The position numbers were made by a program, and so were the translations under genes. Shown one piece after another: positions 1-8,555 of a stretch of DNA of 64,000 bases; within the stretch, counting starts at the first letter, position 1; each line of letters begins with the position of its first letter. Under the pieces are notes generated by a model, which was not told where the DNA came from, did no database searches, and was given only the letters and a program-made list of their open reading frames with translations. Source of the stretch: Daphnia carinata (taxonomy: Eukaryota; Arthropoda; Branchiopoda; Diplostraca; Daphniidae); contig NC_081337.1 in the NCBI RefSeq assembly GCF_022539665.2, forward strand, positions 10,082,679-10,146,678. The letters are read 5' to 3'.

Positions 1-1538
1 GTGTTTTCCGTGAGCAATAGGCCGTTGAATCGGAAGCAGGGACTAAATACTGAACTGGTGCTAAATTCAACATATCGCTGGGAAGTCGGGTATCGTCCGT
101 GGCTGATATGAACTGAAGGTACTTTTCCCTCGTCGAAGTTGAATGGTGCCTTTTTGCGTTCAGTATAATAGATGTATGTGGTACATCGTTGGGTTTCTTC
201 TTTGGATTCGTTTTGCTTTTAACCGACAGGACATTTCTTTCCATTCTTTGCGTTGACGAAGTCTGGAGAAGTATGCCTGTGTCGTTTGTAAGGCTGTTGG
301 GTATCTGTGACGAGCTAATAACTTGGGTGTCGTGTCCACAACCCCCAATGGAAATTTGGTTACTGGTTCTGATGGTTAATGACTCAAAATTAATGGATTT
401 TGCAATAATTTTCGCTTGATTTTTCTCCACGTACCTGATGTCGCTGCCATAGTTCAACAAATATTATCAATGAACTGTATGCATCAACAGCAACTACTCT
501 TATGCTTTTAATGAGGTACCTGATGTGCTGTTGTTGCAGGCGCTGATTTGAACTGGAGATGCTTAAGCTCTGAGAAAAGGAATGAGTCAATTCATCGGTA
601 GAAGTATCAAGCTCGAATGTCCTCCTTCTGCACGCGTCAATTTCGTGTTGAGTATCTTGAAATTTTTTTTTTGTATGTATCAACATTTCATTCCATTCCT
701 TGTGTATGTAGCATTTAAACCTGTTCTTGATTTACATAGCAATTTATTTACTGTAGTTATACCTCAAGTGGCATCCCTAATCCAAGCTGTTCATCATCAA
801 GAATTGCTAAAACAGTTTCAATCTGAGTTAGCTGAAAAGATAGGTGTCTCACATTACACATATAGTGTTGACGCATTGTTTGTTGTATGTGTTTTAGGCC
901 CTTCTCTATAGCTTCCAGTACATCTAAGTCTCTGTCCACAACCTGTTAAAAAAAGTATATAAACAGGACGAACTATGCACCCTACATAGATGTAACAAGA
1001 CTACATGGTAGACGGCACCATTTAGTTTACAACTGTAGCCTTCTAGTTTCACTTTCTTCATTTTAGATGATTTCTTGTTTTGTGTTGATGTGGACTGCCT
1101 TTTGGTAGCTGCTTTCGATGTTTGTTTTTGGAGGCTTTTAAAATGTCCGGTACTGTTGAATAAATAATCTGAAGGATTAATGGTGTCCCAACCAGGTAAG
1201 TTTCCTAGAGGTGGAGGAGTTTCAGAAACCATTGGCTGATCAGTTGAAGTGGGTAGGAAGGACAGGTCTGCTGGGTTGGCATTCTCTTCCTGTGAAATAT
1301 CTTCAAATATATTTTCCTTTTCATATGTTAATAGAATGTCACGTTGTGCATCATCATCTGAATCTATCACATCAAATGATACGATCTGAGTCGACGTTAA
1401 CGACGGTGAGAACCAATTAGCTTCGAACTGTCGATTTGCTGATTGTTGATTTTCCCCATTTACAGAAAAGCTGTTGTAATCCTGATGATTGTCATTAATT
1501 AAATCATAGTTTTCAGGTCTTTCTGATGACGCAGACAT
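1..1538 (-). CDS. Unrecognised coiled-coil-like protein, 5' part (runs off left edge)
   Basis: I do not recognise this protein. Four phase-compatible minus-strand coding exons: 1005-1538 (start ATG at 1536-1538; an in-frame ATG also lies at 1575-1577), 763-942, 520-698 and about 1-368. All have GT..AG introns; the last acceptor is at 368 or, less likely, 362. The first ~140 residues are acidic and Ser/Asn-rich, then comes a Lys/Ser-rich basic patch (SSKMKKVKLEG). Exons 2-3 are Leu/Gln/Glu-rich and look helical or coiled-coil (for example HLSFQLTQIETVLAILDDEQ). The fourth exon is Ser/Thr-rich and stays open to base 1, so the C-terminus lies outside the window. At least about 420 residues are encoded here. 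A scaffold or nuclear role is possible, but no function is claimed. Confidence 0.6.
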
Positions 1539-1740
1539 TTTACACGCTATATTAGCAGTTACGCATAGGCTACACACTGGAAAATGGCGGACTCCAACAA
1601 GATTTACATGACGTTACTGGCTGACTGAAAATGAAGTAAATATTATTAATGTACCAAGTAAATTCAAAAGGACGCCAAGAGCAAGAGCGCTTTTTGTGTT
1701 GCCAAACCTTAAAATATGGGAGGTCACTGATGATGATGCC

Positions 1741-1812
1741 ATATATATATATATATATATAATATAATACTGTAAATATATATATATAATATATATAGAG
1801 AGAGAAAGAGAG
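1741..1812. repeat. (TA)n followed by short (GA)n microsatellite
   Basis: Alternating TA with short interruptions runs from 1741 to about 1796, then AGAGAGA to about 1812. It lies upstream of the left-edge gene and just before the large inverted-repeat element. The rest of 1539-1938 shows nothing else I can name. Confidence 0.85.
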
Positions 1813-2138
1813 AGTGAACACCATGCACCTTACAATAGAAACGTATTGGCTGATGGCGGCACTGAAATCGACGTGGCTTAAGAAACTGTACATTATTATT
1901 GGCTGCATGGGTCAAGGAGCTCATTCTGAACCCAATTATGGCAATCCGTTTTACACACAAAAAAAAAATTTCGCCAAAAAAAAAAATCACACTTTTTTCT
2001 TTTTTTTCCGACACGTAGCCATCTACCGCTCAGACTCGTTATTACTGGCGTAGGCAATTTCATTCCATTGGATGCCATTCGCAGTTAGTTCAGTAGCGTG
2101 GATGGAGAATAACGCGTGGCTGGAGGAACAATTGAAAA

Positions 2139-3149
2139 ATGGATAAGATAATACAACAAAAGGATGGTAAGTATAAACATTATTATATTGGTTTTCAATT
2201 ATTAATTATTGTTTATTAGATCAAATTATGAAGCTGCAGGCCCAATTATTGGAACAACACAAAATATTAGATAACAGCAAAGCTAATGATGGTAAGGCCT
2301 AATCGTAATGATTCTATTTATTTGCTTTTATTCATTTGTGTTTTGTAGCTCAAATTTTGAGTCTACAAGCTCAGCTTGGGGAAAAGAACAAATTGGAACA
2401 GAACAGTTTCCAAACAGTGAAGGAGGTTTTTCCAAACTCATCCCTAACTGAACATGAGGATGAATTGGCATTAGGCGAACACAGTCAGGTACCTAAACTT
2501 TTCAAGTAAGAATTCAAAATAAGTATAGAATTTTAACAAACAATTATTTATTGTTTAGTTATTCAGTCTACCACCTGACAGTGTGTTAAAGTTAAATTCT
2601 GTTAGTGCTGCACTAAAAGAATTGTTAGTAGTAAGTCCATGCAGCGAAGGAAGTGAACAATTGTGGGACCGTATTTGGGCTGAAAATGGGTGTGGTACGG
2701 AAACCCAGAAATAGCACAAGTTCAACATAAAACATGAATTAGGTACTTTTCGGTTTTTTGTCTATCGAAAAAGTATTTTTAATGCTATTATTTTGCATTC
2801 ACAGAATTTTAGTGGGGGATCAAGTCAAGTCTGGAAGTGTTACAGGATGGAAGAGTGAGCCTACAGTTGAAAAACACTGAAAGTGCATTACCATTAAGGT
2901 ATGAGGTAAAGTAATAGAGTATGTAAATTGTCTAATGAGAAGTACCATCTTGTGTGAATGAATCCTGTGTAACAGCAATCCTTTATAGTTCTGTCACAGC
3001 TAGAAGCCTCAAATAATTCTGCTTCTCTTGCTAAAGAACACCTTGTCCTTTACGTTCAGAGTGTTGGTGAAGCTGGGTACTTAAATGGCCCTAAAGATGT
3101 TCCATTTCGTTGGCATTGCAGCGATGAACATCATACATGGACTTTTTAG
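2139..3149 (+). pseudogene. Multi-exon coding remnant in left arm, interrupted by TAG codons
   Basis: Conceptual exons: 2139-2166 (ATG start), 2220-2291, 2349-2488, 2559-about 2742, about 2805-2905 and 2976-3149. All join in phase with GT..AG introns. The first three exons give a short coiled coil (KLQAQLLEQHKILDN, then SLQAQLGEKNKLEQN). Exon 4 has SVSAALKELL and LWDRIWAENG. Exons 5-6 read LEVLQDGRVSLQL and AKEHLVLYVQSVGEAGYL. The frame is broken by TAG at 2712-2714, at 810-812 of the 2000 block (2810-2812), and at 3147-3149 next to a donor site. It looks like a captured host gene fragment. The LQAQ-type coil faintly recalls the short coiled coil of STIL/Ana2, but that is a weak guess. Confidence 0.55.
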
Positions 3150-3668
3150 GTATGAAAGTAATTTTCTTTAAAATTTTTTGAATTTATGACAAAGCATTTC
3201 TCCTGCTTTTTGCCAACCCTGTCTAATCTAAAAAAAAAAAAATTTATCCAATAGGAAAGGATTTTCAGCATACTGGGAACACAACTATCAACAATGCAAC
3301 ATTCTAGGGGTGCTATTTTATCATTCAAGAGCCTTATACAATGATTTTCATCTGCAATTTGTATGGCCTTTCCCAAGTTTCTGCCAGAAGTTGAATCTAT
3401 AAGTCATGTAAGTCACATGAGCAACAATTGAGATGCTTAATGGTGTTGTTTTTCTTTCCTCAGCATAGGTTAAAAGTAACATTGGATCTGAAAAGATTCT
3501 TGGTTGGGGCAAGACACTGAATAAATTGTAATGATTGAATGGATGACATGACATTTCTATACTTCATTCGGATTCCCGAGACGGTATTTTATATTTAAAA
3601 AATTGAAGTGCATATCTGGGCTCCCTTCCTTTCCGTAGCCCCGTTTCCCCTTGACTCGTAATAAGCCC

Positions 3669-3941
3669 GTAGGGGGTCATGCCCCTACTGTACGGTATAT
3701 ATAAAAACAACATATACCGAGGTTTGGAGGGCTCTGGCCGGAAAGGGGACGTGGGGTGCTGCTTAGTCCGATGATGTGTTCACGGAGGGCGACGTGGCTG
3801 CCCACAAATCCGAACTAAAGGTTAATCGCTCCTGTAAAAATGTTCCAAATCTTCAGCTCTTCTTCCGGCTTCTCTTAGCCAATCACCGGGTAATCTCCCC
3901 GGTGGGTCAACAAGGCAGTGTCTCCCCCTGCCTGGGTTGAC
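3669..3941. other. GC-rich stem-loop block inside left arm (mirrored near 4914-5186)
   Basis: Three clean hairpins in otherwise A/T-rich DNA. At 3669-3688, GTAGGGG pairs with CCCCTAC. At 3885-3903, ACCGGG pairs with CCCGGT. At 3906-3941, GTCAAC plus AGGCAG pair with CTGCCT plus GTTGAC. A TATATATAAAA box sits near 3695. This could be a structured RNA with its own promoter or part of the element's transposition signals; the sequence does not decide. Confidence 0.5.
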
Positions 3942-4145
3942 GGCAACGTTTGAAAGGGTTATTGTGCCTTTTTAAAGTTGCAAAAATAATTGTAAAGTGC
4001 AGAGAATTGTCAATAAAATTTTTTTTATAAAATATTTTTTGCAAAATTTGTTTCCTTCATTGTCTGTGTTTGCTGTGTTATTTATTTATCAACTTTTTTT
4101 TTGTTCTGTTTTGCTTTATTTGTTCTTGTCACGTTTGATGGTTAG

Positions 4146-4218
4146 CATTATTATCCAGGGATTGAACCCTGAATGTTCGGCATACCGCGCCGATGCTCTA
4201 CCAATGAGCCATGAATCA
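4146..4218 (-). pseudogene. tRNA-like sequence 1 in the spacer
   Basis: Read on the minus strand it has a D arm GCTC-ATTGGTA-GAGC, a perfect 5-bp anticodon stem TCGGC/GCCGA with 7-base loop GCGGTAT, and a T stem CAGGG/CCCTG around TTCAAT. Pol III A-box and B-box cores are therefore present. The acceptor stem does not pair and U33 is replaced by C, so it is a tRNA-derived sequence rather than a working tRNA gene. Confidence 0.55.
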
Positions 4219-4332
4219 TATGATGTCAAGTTGGCTTTTTTCTAGTCACTTGTGGACTTGCATTTACACTTAGAATAAAACTAAACGCAACTCTACAATA
4301 TACTCTATTACATCTATTCTACTTCATTTTTA

Positions 4333-4405
4333 CACATGTACTGAGGTTTGAACCAAGGGTAACAGGTATCGCAGCTAAAGGCTCTACCACAGAGCTATGA
4401 ACATT
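4333..4405 (-). pseudogene. tRNA-like sequence 2 in the spacer (degenerate)
   Basis: Minus strand: D arm GCTC-TGTGGTA-GAGC is perfect and the T loop core GGTTCAAAC is present at the expected distance. The anticodon stem and acceptor stem no longer pair. This is the most decayed of the three. Confidence 0.45.
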
Positions 4406-4498
4406 ATGAAAGCAAAAGAAAGATAAACATATAGTTGTGAAAGACTGCATAAACATCCTAGACGATAACATATGATATGCGATAATAAAATATTTAGA

Positions 4499-4573
4499 TA
4501 TATATCTCGTGGCTCAATGTTAGAGCATTGGCGTTGCACGCTGAATGTCTGGGGATCGGTTCCCATACGAGTA
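4499..4573 (+). pseudogene. tRNA-like sequence 3 in the spacer
   Basis: Plus strand: D arm GCTC-AATGTTA-GAGC, anticodon stem TTGGC/GCTGA (with G-T pairs) around GTTGCAC, giving a nominal TGC anticodon. The T-arm region is TGGGG-ATCGGTT-CCCA, and five acceptor bases CTCGT pair with ACGAG. It is the best folded of the set but still lacks a full 7-bp acceptor stem. Confidence 0.5.
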
Positions 4574-4710
4574 AAATGAAATACAAAATTACTTCAAAAA
4601 AAATCCAAGTATTACACATTGTACCTTGAAAAAATTCTAAGTTGAAGAATTCAAAGAGTGTAATAAATAATAATTGAATACTTACAGATAAACGATAAAC
4701 CAATGGAAAC

Positions 4711-6913
4711 AATGCTTACCATCAAAGGTGACAAAAACAAATAAAGCAAAGCAAAAAAAAAGTTGATAAATAAATAACACAGCAAACACAGACAATGAAG
4801 GAAACAAATTTTGCAAAAAATATTTTATAAAAAAAATTTTATTGACAATTCTCTGCACTTTACAATTATTTTTGCAACTTTAAAAAGGCACAATAGCCCT
4901 TTCAAACGTTGCCGTCAACCCAGGCAGGGGGAGACACTGCCTTGTTGACCCACCGGGGAGATTACCCGGTGATTGGCTAAGAGAAGCCGGAAGAAGAGCT
5001 GAAGATTTGGAACATTTTTACAGGAGCGATTAACCTTTAGTTCGGATTTGTGGGCAGCCACGTCGCCCTCCGTGAACACATCATCGGACTACGCAGCACC
5101 CCACGTCCCCTTTCCGGCCAGAGCCCTCCAAACCTCGGTATATGTTGTTTTTATATATACCGTACAGTAGGGGCATGACCCCCTACGGGCTTATTACGAG
5201 TCAAGGGGAAACGGGGCTACGGAAAGGAAGGGAGCCCAGATATGCACTTCAATTTTTTAAATATAAAATACCGTCTCGGGAATCCGAATGAAGTATAGAA
5301 ATGTCATGTCATCCATTCAATCATTACAATTTATTCAGTGTCTTGCCCCAACCAAGAATCTTTTCAGATCCAATGTTACTTTTAACCTATGCTGAGGAAA
5401 GAAAAACAACACCATTAAGCATCTCAATTGTTGCTCATGTGACTTACATGACTTATAGATTCAACTTCTGGCAGAAACTTGGGAAAGGCCATACAAATTG
5501 CAGATGAAAATCATTGTATAAGGCTCTTGAATGATAAAATAGCACCCCTAGAATGTTGCATTGTTGATAGTTGTGTTCCCAGTATGCTGAAAATCCTTTC
5601 CTATTGGATAAATTTTTTTTTTTTTTAGATTAGACAGGGTTGGCAAAAAGCAGGAGAAATGCTTTGTCATAAATTCAAAAAATTTTAAAGAAAATTACTT
5701 TCATACCTAAAAAGTCCATGTATGATGTTCATCGCTGCAATGCCAACGAAATGAAACATCTTTAGGGCCATTTAAGTACCCAGCTTCACCAACACTCTGA
5801 ACGTAAAGGACAAGGTGTTCTTTAGCAAGAGAAGCAGAATTATTTGAGGCTTCTAGCTGTGACAGAACTATAAAGGATTGCTGTTACACAGGATTCATTC
5901 ACACAAGATGGTACTTCTCATTAGACAATTTACATACTCTATTACTTTACCTCATACCTTAATGGTAATGCACTTTCAGTGTTTTTCAACTGTAGGCTCA
6001 CTCTTCCATCCTGTAACACTTCCAGACTTGACTTGATCCCCCACTAAAATTCTGTGAATGCAAAATAATAGCATTAAAAATACTTATCGATAGACAAAAA
6101 ACCGAAAAGTACCTAATTCATGTTTTATGTTGAACTTGTGCTATTTCTGGGTTTCCGTACCACACCCATTTTCAGCCCAAATACGGTCCCACAATTGTTC
6201 ACTTCCTTCGCTGCATGGACTTACTACTAACAATTCTTTTAGTGCAGCACTAACAGAATTTAACTTTAACACACTGTCAGGTGGTAGACTGAATAACTAA
6301 ACAATAAATAATTGTTTGTTAAAATTCTATACTTATTTTGAATTCTTACTTGAAAAGTTTAGGTACCTGACTGTGTTCGCCTAATGCCAATTCATCCTCA
6401 TGTTCAGTTAGGGATGAGTTTGGAAAAACCTCCTTCACTGTTTGGAAACTGTTCTGTTCCAATTTGTTCTTTTCCCCTAGCTGAGCTTGTAGACTCAAAA
6501 TTTGAGCTACAAAACACAAATGAATAAAAGCAAATAAATAGAATCATTACGATTAGGCCTTACCATCATTAGCTTTGCTGTTATCTAATATTTTGTGTTG
6601 TTCCAATAATTGGGCCTGCAGCTTCATAATTTGATCTAATAAACAATAATTAATAATTGAAAACCAATATAATAATGTTTATACTTACCATCCTTTTGTT
6701 GTATTATCTTATCCATTTTTCAATTGTTCCTCCAGCCACGCGTTATTCTCCATCCACGCTACTGAACTGCGAATGGCATCCAATGGAATGAAATTGCCTA
6801 CGCCAGTAATAACGAGTCTGAGCGGTAGATGGCTACGTGTCGGAAAAAAAAGAAAAAAGTGTGATTTTTTTTTTTTGGCGAAATTTTTTTTTTGTGTGTA
6901 AAACGGATTGCCA
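4711..6913 (-). repeat. Right arm of the long inverted repeat
   Basis: Mirror image of 1939-4149. A 68-codon open frame at 5301-5507 (+) is identical to the one at 3348-3554 (-), which shows how exact the copy is. The coding remnant reads on the minus strand here, from 6716 down to 5707. Confidence 0.9.
5707..6716 (-). pseudogene. Mirror copy of the multi-exon remnant in right arm
   Basis: The same exon-intron structure as 2139-3149, on the minus strand. Start, splice sites and the interrupting TAG codons are all preserved. One difference in exon 3 is synonymous (CTT to CTA, Leu), and one near 5755 changes CCA to TCA. Preservation in both arms means the damage came before the arms were duplicated, or conversion keeps them alike. 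Confidence 0.55.
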
Positions 6914-6930
6914 TACAGCCATACAGTTCT

Positions 6931-7270
6931 GAGACATGTCCCAAATTTTCAAAAATTGAAAAAGAGGAATCGGCATCGTTTTGATGTGAGACTAGTAGTT
7001 TTGAGATAGGACCTAAGAAATGGAAAAAGTAATATTCATTGAGGCCATAGTTTTTTAATAACTTTATAACCAATTGGCTTTCACCAAATCTGACTTAATA
7101 TTTGAACTCCTCGTTAAATTTTGATCAATAAGGCTTAATTTCATTCAATTCTAAGACATGTCCCAAATTCTCAAAAATTGAAAAACACCAAAGGCTATAT
7201 AGCCTTCCCACGGATTTTTACTCAAACCCGGACAGTGTCTAACATGTTCCAAATTTTCAAAAATTGAATG
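6931..7270 (+). repeat. Three dispersed copies of an A/T-rich motif
   Basis: A motif of about 27 bases, ACATGTYCCAAATTYTCAAA followed by AATTGAA, occurs at 6934-6960, 7156-7181 and 7242-7268. The copies are same-strand, with 1-3 differences each and irregular spacing (about 220 and 86 bp). It lies just outside the right end of the foldback element. Confidence 0.6.
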
Positions 7271-8555
7271 AACTTTTAGCCATAAATGTTTGGTTATTAT
7301 ACAATTTTCTTTTAGTATGCCCTACGATTTCTCTACTTAAATGTGTGCGCTATTGTCGGCTGTAAATGACGTTCATATTCGTTTATGTACCTAAAACAAA
7401 TTCGATTCATCTGATCCTCACGAAGTGGCAATAGCTTTGTACTTTGTCACTCGTGTTTCGTAATTATTTTTTTGCGGTCATTTGCTTGCTTGGTTGTTCT
7501 ATACTCAAGTTACATTTACTCTTCGGGATTCCATGACGAATGGACACTTTTACTGTGAAATCATTTACACATATACCGATAAATGAAAATAGTTATAAGA
7601 TGCACGAAGATTTAGAACTAAAATCATTATTGAACAGGACGTGGAGAGGGGCGGATGGAACGAAAGTACGATTGATTCTATATTGTAAAAAGCATGGTTA
7701 ACAGCCTCTAAGGAATGGGATGGTCGTTATGAATAAGATATCAAATGACCGGCATCCAGGTTACAGTCCATGCGATTTCTTCAAAACAAACTTCTTCACA
7801 CTTCTTATTTTTGCTATTCTGTTAAAAAGGAGGATCGTACAATGTGGCGATTTCCGATCCAATCGATTAGACGAAAACAATCAATACCCTTCCAAAAATG
7901 GACAGATCTGTTCAACTTACGTTCCTTTTAAGATTGCCGAAACTCCTTAACGCGGGCGTCAATCAGGCCTTAGTTACATCGTCAGTCCTACACAAAATTA
8001 TGAAAATGAAAATTTTATGAAACAAAGAAAAAAAAAGGTTCTTGGGCGTGCTGTTTTCTGTCAAAGGGTTAACGATCTGTAAAGATTTACAAAGTCAAGC
8101 ACGCGCACACGATAAGAATAACTAAGAAAATCGAGAAAGGAAAATACAAGTCTTTGGCGTAATGTACACTTAAAAAAAGAGCCATGAAATGCACGCAAAT
8201 GAATGAAAAAAGAAAGAGGGGGAAAAAAAATGAAAAAGTAAACGTCAAGGAGGGACGAGGTATTTTTTTTTTCCTTCCAAAGAGACAGAGAAGAAATAAA
8301 TAATTGGTAGGGGTTGGTTAATGGCAAAAGTCAATGTCTCACAACTTGTGCCTACACACTTCATTCTGTTTGTTTTGTTTGCTTTGTTTTTCTTGGAATA
8401 TATCGAAAGTCAAAAAATATACATAAGAGTCGCCTTCGACGCGATTTGAAGCCGAACGAACGGGAAGGAAAAATCAATGTATCCGTTCCACTCTCGGGGG
8501 CTAGGGATACCATTAGTGTTCCTTTTTTTTCTTGTCCTTAATATCCTTAGCATGC
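7271..8555. other. No gene seen; distal 3' flank of PTPN9
   Basis: A/T-rich sequence, part of which is probably the PTPN9 3' UTR (minus strand, immediately after the stop at 8556). A 76-codon open frame at 7720-7950 (+) has no recognisable feature. No minus-strand poly(A) signal stands out. Confidence 0.4.

Larger units (their letters stand above)
1939..4149 (+). repeat. Left arm of the long inverted repeat
   Basis: This arm is the reverse complement of 4711-6913. In order it carries A/T-rich outer ends, a multi-exon coding remnant (2139-3149), further exon-like fragments to about 3540, a GC-rich stem-loop block (3669-3941) and an A/T-rich inner end. Matching decays after about 4090 and is lost where the first tRNA-like sequence begins. 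Confidence 0.9.
1939..6913. mobile_element. Foldback-like element with ~2.2 kb terminal inverted repeats, TA-flanked
   Basis: A 4,975-bp unit starts TGGCAATCCG at 1939 and ends with its reverse complement CGGATTGCCA at 6913. It is directly flanked by TA at 1937-1938 and 6914-6915. TA duplication with inverted ends is the signature of Tc1/mariner-like and related DNA transposons; arms this long are typical of foldback elements. The arms (1939-4149 and 4711-6913) match base for base over most of their length, with scattered single differences (for example at 2380, 2773, 3101, 3757 and 3951), and diverge faster near the centre. The spacer at 4150-4710 is unique. No transposase reading frame is seen, so the element looks non-autonomous. 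An assembly artefact is possible, but the distinct spacer, the arm differences and the TA flanks argue against it. Confidence 0.8.

Noticed and set aside
2712-3149. TAG codons in the captured frame as recoded or readthrough codons
   Set aside because: All the genes in the window use the standard code; decay of a captured fragment is simpler.
3348-3554. 68-codon open frame duplicated at 5301-5507 as an element-encoded protein
   Set aside because: It runs antisense to the coding remnant and its matching copy follows from the inverted repeat. No motif supports it.
4146-4573. Functional tRNA genes
   Set aside because: None of the three has a complete acceptor stem, and the anticodon loops are irregular.
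1939-6913. Palindrome as a mere assembly artefact
   Set aside because: The distinct spacer, the arm-specific substitutions and the precise TA flanks are hard to obtain from a read inversion. It is not fully excluded without reads.
7720-7950. 76-codon open frame on the plus strand
   Set aside because: No domain, signal or splice-compatible partner, and it lies in the 3' flank of PTPN9.
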